Below, in pieces: positions 1-6,056 of a DNA stretch of 10,084 nucleotides (position 1 is the first letter of the stretch; each line of letters begins with the position of its first letter). A program made the position numbers and the translations under genes. The notes under the pieces are model-generated. The model ran no database searches and was not told the origin of the DNA. It saw only the letters and a program-made list of their open reading frames with translations. Source of the stretch: Deltaproteobacteria bacterium. GTDB lineage: Bacteria; Desulfobacterota; Syntrophia; Syntrophales; Fen-1087. The stretch is from NCBI GenBank assembly GCA_026388595.1, contig JAPLJM010000333.1:1-10084 (forward strand). Reading direction: 5' to 3'.

Positions 1-35
1 AAGACCCTTAACCTGGGTGAACCAAACCCAACAAT

Positions 36-53
36 TAGACAGTTTCTTGTCTA
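36..53. promoter_or_regulatory. Perfect 6-6-6 dyad, candidate operator
   Basis: TAGACA (36-41), a six-base spacer (42-47) and TGTCTA (48-53) form a perfect inverted repeat of 18 bases, ending 14 bases before the ATG at 68 and two bases before the ribosome binding site. The size and symmetry suit a dimeric helix-turn-helix regulator at the head of the operon, or a small RNA hairpin affecting initiation. It does not match the CRP/FNR/HcpR half-site TGTGA that I know. One 6-bp repeat can arise by chance, so the role is inference. Confidence 0.3.
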
Positions 54-55
54 GA

Positions 56-61
56 AAGGAG
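56..61 (+). promoter_or_regulatory. Ribosome binding site fixing the transporter start
   Basis: AAGGAG lies six bases before the ATG at 68. The alternative in-frame GTG at 17 has no comparable site, so translation most likely begins at 68. Confidence 0.75.
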
Positions 62-67
62 ACTCCA

Positions 68-1642
68 ATGAATGGCGGCGGTTTTGAGAAACTCTGGAAA
101 ACGGAAGATTGGTGGTCCGTATGGCTTGGTCTCGGTATTGTCTTGTTTTCAATTATTGCCCTCTGGTCAGGCACATCCATCAAAGACTGGGCGGTTTTGC
201 CGGGAAAGGTGACCGATTTCGGAAAAGTCTGGGCCGACCTGGCGAAAAATTTCGGGGGTTATCTGACCATCTTTATCTTGTTCGGCCTGGTGTTCAGTTT
301 CTCCATGAAGCTCATGGGCCACAAGCTGAGCCAGTTCATCCCCGGTTTCATTATTCTCTTTGTCGGCTCTTTGATCATCTTCTACCTCTCCGGCCTGCAG
401 TTCATGATCGATTTCAACATTGAGGCGCCCTTGTTGGCCCTCATCGTCGGTCTGATCATCTCCAACATCTGGAAGATTCCCGCCTGGATGAAGGTCTCCC
501 TGCGGACGGAATACTACATCAAGACCGGTATCGTCCTTTTGGGAGCAACCCTCCCCCTGACCCTCATCATCAAGGCCGGACCCGCCGCCATGATGCAGGC
601 CACAATCATTTCCGTCTGCACCTGGGGCGCCATCTACCTGGCCGCGACAAAGATCTTCAAACTGGAACCCCAGTTCGGCGCCGTCCTGGGCGTCGGAGGC
701 GCCATTTGCGGCGTATCCGCCGCCATTGCCGTGGGCGGCGCGGTCAAGGCCAAGAAAGAGCACATCTCGATTACCATCGCCATCGTCACGGTCTGGGCGA
801 TCATCATGATCTTCGCTTTATCCTTCGCCCTGAAGCAGCTCGTCCCGCAGACGATTTCACCCGGCGTAGCGGGCGCCATCATCGGTTCATCGGAATTCGC
901 CGATGCTGCCGGTTTTGCCGTGGCCGCCGAGCTGGCAACCCGCTTCGGCGATGTGCCGATTCAAACCTTCACCCTGATGAAGGTCATCGGCCGGGATATC
1001 TGGATCGGGATCTGGTGCCTCATCCTGGCCTTCGTCTCGGTCATGTTCTGGGAAAAGGGAGAAGGTGAAAAGAAAAGTGCCGTTGGGGCCGGGATCATCT
1101 GGGAGCGCTTCCCCAAGTTCGTCCTCGGATTTCTGGCCGCCTCCATCATCGTCAGCATCGTCGGAACGATGGTCCCGGCGGATTCCCTGGGCAAGGCCAA
1201 ATGGGAGGGAAAATTCAAGGGGAAGGATTACAAGGCGGATTTCTCGCAGTTCCAGGTTCCGCCGGAGTTTGCCGATCGTCTGAAGATCGATGTGGAAAAA
1301 AAGACCCTGGCTTTCAAGGGTGTCCTGGCGGGCGATGAACTGAAGGCGCTGAAGGCAAAGGTCGCCGACCCGGCCCAGACCGCCGCTATCAGCCAGCTTG
1401 CCGCCCGCACGAACTGGGAAAGCAGTGTCCTGGATCCCGACGTGATCGCACCGATCAAGAAGCTCCGTTCCTGGGCCTTCGTCCTCTGTTTCCTGTGCAT
1501 CGGCCTCTCCACCCGCTTCAAGGAGATGTTCACCTTCGGGATGAAGCCCTTTTGGGCTTTCACCATCGGCGTCCTGGTGAATGTCCCGCTGGGCATTTTC
1601 CTGTCAACGGTCGTGTTTGCGGACTATTGGATGAAAATGTGA
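68..1642 (+). CDS. YeiH-family putative sulfate exporter with a large hydrophilic insert
   Basis: This 524-residue inner-membrane protein belongs to the YeiH/PF03601 family, annotated as putative sulfate exporters; no substrate is firmly established that I know of. It shows about ten hydrophobic segments, including residues 18-34, 62-80, 92-112, 120-138, 151-169, 233-257, 310-328, 351-370, 468-482 and 496-518. The glycine- and alanine-rich stretch around GAICGVSAAIAVGGA (211-225) is a family hallmark. Typical members have about 350 residues. Most of the excess is a soluble segment (about 371-463) between the last membrane segments, described separately; an N-terminal tail adds a little. The start at 68 is chosen for its ribosome binding site. 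The gene ends 56 bases before dsrA on the same strand, so it probably belongs to the dsr operon and may move a sulfur oxyanion or another sulfur compound. The family call is firm; the substrate is a guess. Confidence 0.85.
   Translation: MNGGGFEKLWKTEDWWSVWLGLGIVLFSIIALWSGTSIKDWAVLPGKVTDFGKVWADLAKNFGGYLTIFILFGLVFSFSMKLMGHKLSQFIPGFIILFVGSLIIFYLSGLQFMIDFNIEAPLLALIVGLIISNIWKIPAWMKVSLRTEYYIKTGIVLLGATLPLTLIIKAGPAAMMQATIISVCTWGAIYLAATKIFKLEPQFGAVLGVGGAICGVSAAIAVGGAVKAKKEHISITIAIVTVWAIIMIFALSFALKQLVPQTISPGVAGAIIGSSEFADAAGFAVAAELATRFGDVPIQTFTLMKVIGRDIWIGIWCLILAFVSVMFWEKGEGEKKSAVGAGIIWERFPKFVLGFLAASIIVSIVGTMVPADSLGKAKWEGKFKGKDYKADFSQFQVPPEFADRLKIDVEKKTLAFKGVLAGDELKALKAKVADPAQTAAISQLAARTNWESSVLDPDVIAPIKKLRSWAFVLCFLCIGLSTRFKEMFTFGMKPFWAFTIGVLVNVPLGIFLSTVVFADYWMKM
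1178..1456 (+). other. Hydrophilic insert domain in the YeiH-family transporter
   Basis: Residues 371-463 of the transporter are charged and lysine-rich, with no membrane segment, and sit between hydrophobic segments 351-370 and 468-482. Two-thirds of the way in is a compact pattern: PPEFADRLKID (398-408), then LAFKGVL (414-420), then a helix-like stretch with DELKALKAK (423-431) and a second one with AAISQLAA (439-446). This resembles, from memory, a small recurrent module seen in large bacterial surface proteins, with consensus around L-x-F-x-G-x-[ML] followed by E-x3-L. That resemblance is unverified. Confidence 0.5.
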
Positions 1643-1649
1643 TGACGGT

Positions 1650-1671
1650 GTCCTGCGAACAATCACAGGAC
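1650..1671 (+). other. Imperfect hairpin between the transporter gene and dsrA
   Basis: GTCCTG (1650-1655) and CAGGAC (1666-1671) can pair around a ten-base loop, with a possible extra T-G pair outside. A second, mutually exclusive pairing is TGTGAT (1638-1643) with ATCACA (1662-1667), which overlaps the stop codon of the upstream gene. Neither is followed by a clear U-run terminator; the nearest A-rich tract (1678-1683) gives A, not U, in the transcript. It could be an mRNA processing or stability element that sets different expression for dsrAB, or chance. Confidence 0.3.
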
Positions 1672-1698
1672 GATTCGAAAAAATAAGGAGGTAAAATC

Positions 1699-2889
1699 AT
1701 GGCGAAATCAGACACCCCCCTGCTGGACGAACTGGAAGGGGGAAAGTGGCCTAGCTTTGTAAAGGACATGAAGCAGGCGGCCGAGAAAAATCCCATGGCC
1801 AAGGACCTGATGAACCAGTTGGAGCTGTCCTATAAGGAAAAGATCGGCCACTGGAAACATGGCGGGATTGTCGGTGTGAAAGGGTACGGTGCGGGGGTCA
1901 TCGGACGCTACTCGGACCGCCCCGACCTCTTCCCGAATGTCCAGGCCTTTCACACCATGAGGGTCAATCACCCCACGGGATGGTTTTACAAGACCGACGC
2001 CCTGCGAAATCTCTGCGATGTCTGGGATAAGCATGGCAGCGGCCTGACGAACCTGCACGGTTCTACAGGAGACGCCATCCTGCTTGGCACGACGACGGAT
2101 CACCTTCAGTCCTGTTTCGATGATCTTTCAGGGGCCGGGTTTGATCTCGGAGGGTCCGGTTCGGCCCTGCGGACGCCCAGCGCCTGCGTAGGACCGGGAC
2201 GCTGTGAATGGGCCTGTATCGACAGTCTCGATGTCTGCTATAACATCACGATGAGCTTTCAGGACAAGATCCATCGTCCCATGTTTCCCTATAAGTTCAA
2301 AATCAAGGTATCCGCCTGTCCCAATGACTGTGTCGCCTCGATCGCCCGGTCGGATTTTTCCGTGATCGGAACCTGGAAAGGAAAAATCTCCATCGACCAG
2401 AAGGAGGTGGCAGCCTATGCCGCATCGGGCCTCGATATCCAAAAGGAGGTTTGCGACCTCTGCCCGACGAAGTGCATGACATGGAACGGAGACGAACTGA
2501 AGATCTACGACGCGGACTGCAACCGTTGCATGCACTGCATCAACCTGATGACCAAGGCGCTACGCCAGGGCAAGGAAAAAGGCGCCACCATCCTCATCGG
2601 CGGCAAGGCGCCCATTGTCGAAGGAGCGCTCCTGTCCTGGGTCATCGTTCCCTTTATGAAACTGGAGCCGCCTTATGAGGAGCTGAAGGACCTGATCCTC
2701 CGGATACAGGACTGGTGGGATGAATACGGCAAATCCCGAGAACGACTGGGCGAATTGATAAAACGCCTCGGTATGCGGGTGTTCCTGCGAGCCGTGGGCC
2801 TGCCTGCCGTTCCCCAGATGGTCAAAGCACCGAGGACAAATCCCTATGTCTTCTTCTGGCCTGAAGAAATCCAAAAGGAGGTGAAGTGA
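1699..2889 (+). CDS. dsrA: Dissimilatory sulfite reductase alpha subunit DsrA
   Basis: DsrA is the alpha subunit of the cytoplasmic DsrAB enzyme (alpha2beta2), which reduces sulfite with electrons passed through iron-sulfur clusters to coupled sirohaem-[4Fe-4S]. The 396-residue protein has the cluster motif Cys163-x5-Cys169 and Cys207-x3-Cys211. A ferredoxin-like insert carries Cys252, Cys255, Cys259 and the Cys274/Cys277/Cys280 series for a second [4Fe-4S]. The N-terminal part (about 50-160) and the tryptophan- and arginine-rich C-terminus match the family. It is shorter than the roughly 437 residues of Desulfovibrio vulgaris DsrA. The cluster cysteines are all offset by 14 from that protein, so about 14 residues are missing from the N-terminus and the rest from the C-terminal half. 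A strong AAGGAGGT (1685-1692) six bases before the ATG fixes the start. The gene stops one base before dsrB, a typical co-translated pair. Confidence 0.98.
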   Translation: MAKSDTPLLDELEGGKWPSFVKDMKQAAEKNPMAKDLMNQLELSYKEKIGHWKHGGIVGVKGYGAGVIGRYSDRPDLFPNVQAFHTMRVNHPTGWFYKTDALRNLCDVWDKHGSGLTNLHGSTGDAILLGTTTDHLQSCFDDLSGAGFDLGGSGSALRTPSACVGPGRCEWACIDSLDVCYNITMSFQDKIHRPMFPYKFKIKVSACPNDCVASIARSDFSVIGTWKGKISIDQKEVAAYAASGLDIQKEVCDLCPTKCMTWNGDELKIYDADCNRCMHCINLMTKALRQGKEKGATILIGGKAPIVEGALLSWVIVPFMKLEPPYEELKDLILRIQDWWDEYGKSRERLGELIKRLGMRVFLRAVGLPAVPQMVKAPRTNPYVFFWPEEIQKEVK

Positions 2890-2890
2890 T

Positions 2891-3949
2891 ATGGCTACCG
2901 ATATCGGTCCCCCTGATTACAAAACCATGCTGCCACCCGTTATTCAGCGAAACTACGGGAAATGGCGTTATCATGAAATCCTGAAGCCGGGCGTGTTGTT
3001 GCACGTTGCCGAATCGGGCGAGGCGCTCTACACCGTGCGCGCCGGATCACCGAGGCTGCTCTCGACGGATCACATCCGGGAAATTTGTGATATCGCCGAA
3101 AAATATTGCGAAGGCTACCTGCGCTTCACGAGCCGCAACAATATCGAGTTTCTCCTTGACAACAAGGAGAGCATCGAACCTTTGCTCGCGGAATTGGACG
3201 GCCGGAATTATCCCGTCGGCGGAACGGGTCACTCCATCTCGAATATCGTTCACACCCAGGGATGGGTCCATTGCCACACACCGGCCACGGACGCCTCCGG
3301 CCCCGTCAAAGCCCTGATGGACGAGATCTACGATTACTTTGTCACGATGAAACTGCCGGCCCATATCCGGATCGCCCTGGCCTGCTGCCTGAACATGTGC
3401 GGCGCCGTCCACTGCTCCGACATCGCCATTCTCGGCATCCATCGGACCGTCCCCAAGCCGGACAACAGCCGTGTGCCGAATCTTTGTGAAATTCCGTCCA
3501 CGGTGGCATCCTGCCCCACTGGCGCCATCCGCGGCGATATGAAGAACAAGACCGTGACCGTCAACGAGGACAAGTGTATGTACTGCGGAAACTGCTACAC
3601 GGTCTGTCCGGCCATGCCCATTGCTGATCCTGATAATGACGGGATCTCCATCTGGGTGGGTGGGAAGGTTTCCAATGCCCGTAGCGCGCCCACGTTCTCA
3701 AAGCTGGCAATCCCCTTTCTGCCCAATAATCCGCCACGCTGGCCGGAAGTCGTGGACGCCGTGAAGAACATCATCGAAGTTTACGCCAGCCATGCCAGAA
3801 AGCATGAACGGGTTGGTGAGTGGATCGAACGCGTCGGGTGGGAGAGGTTCTTCAACCTGACAGGCATCCCGTTTACAGATAAGCATATTGACGATTTCAC
3901 GATGGCAACGGAAACATTCCGCTCATCCACGCTGTTCAAATGGGGGTAA
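2891..3949 (+). CDS. dsrB: Dissimilatory sulfite reductase beta subunit DsrB
   Basis: DsrB carries the catalytic sirohaem of the DsrAB heterotetramer. The 352-residue protein has the coupled-cluster ligands Cys128 (in WVHCHT) and Cys165-Cys166-x3-Cys170 (in ACCLNMCGAVHCSD). A ferredoxin domain follows, with Cys208 in SCPTGAI and the C-x2-C-x2-C-x3-CP motif at Cys229, 232, 235 and 239. Compared with the Desulfovibrio vulgaris numbering I remember (151, 188, 189, 193), every ligand is shifted by exactly 23, so the N-terminus is shorter while the core is collinear. The ribosome binding site AAAGGAGGTGA (2874-2884) lies inside the last codons of dsrA, implying translational coupling that keeps the subunits equal. 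The final codons abut dsrD. All ligands are present, so the enzyme should be functional. Confidence 0.98.
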   Translation: MATDIGPPDYKTMLPPVIQRNYGKWRYHEILKPGVLLHVAESGEALYTVRAGSPRLLSTDHIREICDIAEKYCEGYLRFTSRNNIEFLLDNKESIEPLLAELDGRNYPVGGTGHSISNIVHTQGWVHCHTPATDASGPVKALMDEIYDYFVTMKLPAHIRIALACCLNMCGAVHCSDIAILGIHRTVPKPDNSRVPNLCEIPSTVASCPTGAIRGDMKNKTVTVNEDKCMYCGNCYTVCPAMPIADPDNDGISIWVGGKVSNARSAPTFSKLAIPFLPNNPPRWPEVVDAVKNIIEVYASHARKHERVGEWIERVGWERFFNLTGIPFTDKHIDDFTMATETFRSSTLFKWG

Positions 3950-3951
3950 CC

Positions 3952-4179
3952 ATGAGTGATGATTTAAAAATGCAGGTCTGTGAATTATTCCGGGAGAAAT
4001 CCAAAGGGGACAAAAAAATGTTCTATATCCGGGATGTCACCCGGTGGCTGCCCGGAGAAGACCGGCATGCCATCCAGGAGGTCGTGAAGGTCCTTCTGGA
4101 TGAAGAGGTTTTGAAGTATTGGTCCAGCGGAAGTACGACGTACCTTGTGCTGGCCGAATTCTTTCCCAAAGAATGTTGA
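3952..4179 (+). CDS. dsrD: DsrD, small activator of DsrAB
   Basis: This 75-residue winged-helix-like cytoplasmic protein was long of unknown role and is now reported to be an allosteric activator of DsrAB. The diagnostic stretch is EVLKYWSSGSTTY (52-64), nearly identical to the equivalent segment of Desulfovibrio DsrD. An earlier in-frame ATG at 3940 overlaps the end of dsrB and would add MGVT. I prefer 3952 because it follows the G-rich GGGGGT (3942-3947) at a workable distance and matches the usual N-terminus, but the difference is only four residues. The protein ends in Cys75 and lacks the charged C-terminal tail of some homologues. Its presence directly after dsrAB is a recognised marker of the reductive direction of the pathway. 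Confidence 0.95.
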   Translation: MSDDLKMQVCELFREKSKGDKKMFYIRDVTRWLPGEDRHAIQEVVKVLLDEEVLKYWSSGSTTYLVLAEFFPKEC

Positions 4180-4203
4180 TGTGCCAAAAGAGGATGATGG
4201 ATC

Positions 4204-5664
4204 ATGGATCAACCCTGCCCTCGTCTGGTTTTTGCCGCCCTGCGGGGCGGCGCAGGGAAGACCACCATTTCCGTGGCAGTGGTTGTAGCCCTGCAGAAAA
4301 GAGGGATCACCGTTGTTCCCTTTAAAAAGGGGCCGGATTATATCGACGCCGCCTGGCTTGCTCTGGCAGCCTCTAAACCGTGCTACAACCTGGACGCTTT
4401 TTTGATGGGCCGGGAGCAAGTGGTCCGCTCGTTTTCACGCCGTTTCAAGGAAGGATCCCTGGCTTTGATTGAAGGAAACCGGGGCCTGTACGACGGCGTA
4501 AATTCGGCGGGGGCTTACAGCACGGCGGAATTGGCGAAGCTTGTCAAGGCGCCTGTCGTATTGATTCTTGACTGTGACAAAGTCACCCGGACCGTTGCGG
4601 CGATGGTTCTTGGATGCCAGCATCTCGATCCGGAAGTGGATATCCGGGGCGTGATCCTCAACCGGGTCGGGGGAAACCGCCACGCAGCCATCGCCAGGAA
4701 GTCCGTCGAGGAGATCTGCAAACTCCCCGTTCTCGGAGTCTTACCGAGGCTGACAGAGGTGGACTTTCCGTTTCCGGAAAGGCATCTCGGGTTGATCCCG
4801 CCGCAGGAGCATGACCGCGCCGGGAAAATCCTGAACCGGGCAGGTGATATTGCCGAAAAACACCTGGATCTGGAACACCTGATCCGAATAGCCCGAAGCG
4901 CCCCGCATTGGAAGGTAGAGGGGTTGCAGCGGACCGATTCATTGGAAGAAGCCGTTTGCAAGCCGGTTACGATTGGCGTGATCCGGGATACGGCCTTTCA
5001 GTTTTACTATCATGAAAACATCGAGGCGCTGGCCGAAGGCGGCGCCCGGATCATTGAAATCAGCGCCATCGAGGACAGCAAACTACCCGCGGTGGATGCC
5101 CTTTATATCGGCGGCGGATTTCCTGAAACACAGGCCGGGCTCCTCGCCGAAAACAAGGCGTTTCGCCAATCCCTGCGCGGGGCGGTGGAAAACGGCCTTC
5201 CTGTCTATGCCGAATGCGGGGGGTTCATCTACCTGGGGGAATTCCTGACCGTCGGTGATATCCATTACCCGATGGTCGGAGCCCTTCCCGTGACCTTCGG
5301 AATGGAAAAACGCCCCCAGGGACACGGGTACACGATCCTGGAGGTGGGGAAGGACAATCCCTTCTTCCCGGTGGGCACGATCTTAAATGGCCATGAGTTC
5401 CATTACTGCCGGATACTTTCCTGCGGGGCGGGTGTAGACCGGATGGCCTTTCGAGTGAAGCTGGGGACGGGAATGGACGGCAGCCATGACGGTCTTATGG
5501 AAAACAATGTACTGGCCGGATTCACCCATCTCCATGCTCTGGGGACGCCGCTGTGGGCCCCGGCCCTGATCGGCGCCGCCCGAAGGTACAAGGAGGGACA
5601 GGACGATCAACCGGCACTCGACCTTTACAGGCAACAGCAAGCGGCAACACCAATCTTGAAATAG
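4204..5664 (+). CDS. dsrN: DsrN / CbiA-type glutamine-dependent sirohaem amidase
   Basis: This 486-residue protein belongs to the cobyrinic acid a,c-diamide synthase family. In dsr operons it is called DsrN and is proposed to amidate sirohaem to sirohaem amide, the DsrAB cofactor. The N-terminal ATP-binding domain has a P-loop-like LRGGAGKTT (13-21) and the family stretch KKGPDYIDAAW (41-51). The C-terminal class I amidotransferase-type domain begins near 255. It contains YIGGGFPE (301-308), the nucleophile Cys338 in YAECGGF, GHEFHY (396-401) and the putative catalytic His442 in FTHLHALG. Both sites look intact and the length is normal for CbiA. Start: ATG at 4204, preceded by AAGAGGA at 4188-4194. 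It sits 24 bases after dsrD and 23 before dsrC. With no other cobalamin-pathway gene nearby, the dsr role is favoured over cobalamin synthesis. Confidence 0.93.
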   Translation: MDQPCPRLVFAALRGGAGKTTISVAVVVALQKRGITVVPFKKGPDYIDAAWLALAASKPCYNLDAFLMGREQVVRSFSRRFKEGSLALIEGNRGLYDGVNSAGAYSTAELAKLVKAPVVLILDCDKVTRTVAAMVLGCQHLDPEVDIRGVILNRVGGNRHAAIARKSVEEICKLPVLGVLPRLTEVDFPFPERHLGLIPPQEHDRAGKILNRAGDIAEKHLDLEHLIRIARSAPHWKVEGLQRTDSLEEAVCKPVTIGVIRDTAFQFYYHENIEALAEGGARIIEISAIEDSKLPAVDALYIGGGFPETQAGLLAENKAFRQSLRGAVENGLPVYAECGGFIYLGEFLTVGDIHYPMVGALPVTFGMEKRPQGHGYTILEVGKDNPFFPVGTILNGHEFHYCRILSCGAGVDRMAFRVKLGTGMDGSHDGLMENNVLAGFTHLHALGTPLWAPALIGAARRYKEGQDDQPALDLYRQQQAATPILK

Positions 5665-5687
5665 ACTTTATACGGAGGTTATCACCC

Positions 5688-6008
5688 ATGCCAACAGTTG
5701 AACTATCTGGAAAGACTTACGAAGTGGACGAGGACGGATTCCTTCAGGAATTGGACAAGTGGAATGAGGAATTCGCCGAGGCCTATGCAAAAGAAGAAGA
5801 CATCGAAGGCACACTGACGGAAGAGCACTGGAAAATTATCAACTATCTTCGGGACTACTTCCAGAAGTTCGGCATTGCGCCCATGATCCGCAAACTCTGC
5901 AAGGACAACGGAATCGATGTGAAGAAGCTCTATGAACTCTTCCCGACCGGCCCTGCCAAAGGGGCCTGCAAACTGGCGGGACTGTCGAAACCGACAGGGT
6001 GCGTCTAA
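5688..6008 (+). CDS. dsrC: DsrC, sulfur-carrier (trisulfide) substrate of DsrAB and DsrMK
   Basis: DsrC is the small cytoplasmic protein that receives sulfur from DsrAB as a trisulfide between its two C-terminal cysteines, which membrane DsrMK-type complexes then reduce to release sulfide. The 106-residue protein has both residues: Cys105 at the penultimate position (GCV end) and Cys94 eleven residues earlier, in KGACKLAG. This is the full two-cysteine DsrC pattern, unlike TusE-type relatives with one. Family landmarks include EDGFLQ (15-20), LTEEHWKIINYLRDYF (43-58) and LYELFPTGPAKGACK (81-95). The ATG at 5688 follows GGAGG at 5674-5678. Longer readings in the same frame overlap the end of dsrN and add unrelated sequence, so I reject them. 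Placement immediately before DsrMK-like genes fits its role as their substrate. Confidence 0.98.
   Translation: MPTVELSGKTYEVDEDGFLQELDKWNEEFAEAYAKEEDIEGTLTEEHWKIINYLRDYFQKFGIAPMIRKLCKDNGIDVKKLYELFPTGPAKGACKLAGLSKPTGCV
5982..5997 (+). other. Short perfect hairpin in the 3' end of dsrC
   Basis: CTGTCG (5982-5987), a four-base AAAC loop, and CGACAG (5992-5997) form a perfect 6-bp stem inside the dsrC codons, just before the penultimate cysteine codon and stop. No U-run follows, so it is not an obvious terminator. It might protect the end of a short abundant dsrC message or simply reflect codon choice. Support is weak. Confidence 0.25.
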
Positions 6009-6043
6009 AAGATTTCCTTAAAATAACCGGTGAAACTGGCGTT

Positions 6044-6049
6044 AGGGGA
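6044..6049 (+). promoter_or_regulatory. Ribosome binding site fixing the divergent dsrM start
   Basis: AGGGGA lies seven bases before the ATG at 6057. A GTG at 6030 would add nine codons, but the bases in front of it (AAAATAACCG) offer no Shine-Dalgarno match. Confidence 0.65.
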
Positions 6050-6056
6050 AACGGCC

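Larger units (their letters stand above)
1..67 (+). other. Leader upstream of the transporter gene
   Basis: This short stretch holds no gene of its own. It contains a perfect dyad at 36-53 and a ribosome binding site at 56-61. A shorter inverted repeat, TGGGT at 14-18 with ACCCA at 26-30, is also present. I see no convincing -35/-10 pair, and the window starts too close to the gene to show the promoter. An in-frame GTG at 17 could extend the following gene by 17 codons, but no Shine-Dalgarno sequence precedes it. Confidence 0.5.

Noticed and set aside
167..763. Open frame of 198 codons on the minus strand opposite the transporter gene
   Set aside because: Low-complexity Asp/Gly/Gln composition complementary to hydrophobic codons; no motif or start signal.
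1638..1667. TGTGA...TCACA as a CRP/HcpR-type operator
   Set aside because: The half-sites are about 20 bases apart instead of the usual 6, and the first overlaps a stop codon; an RNA pairing is no less likely.
4204..5664. The CbiA-type gene as part of a cobalamin pathway
   Set aside because: No other cobalamin gene is present and the position matches dsrN in known dsr clusters.
5553..5687. N-terminal extension of dsrC beginning at 5553
   Set aside because: The extension overlaps the end of dsrN, is unlike any DsrC N-terminus and lacks a ribosome binding site; the ATG at 5688 gives the standard MPTVELSGKTYEV start.
6026..6040. CCGGT-GAA-ACTGG hairpin between dsrC and the divergent dsrM as a terminator
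   Set aside because: Five pairs with one G-U pair and no U-run; too weak, and the following gene clearly continues the operon.
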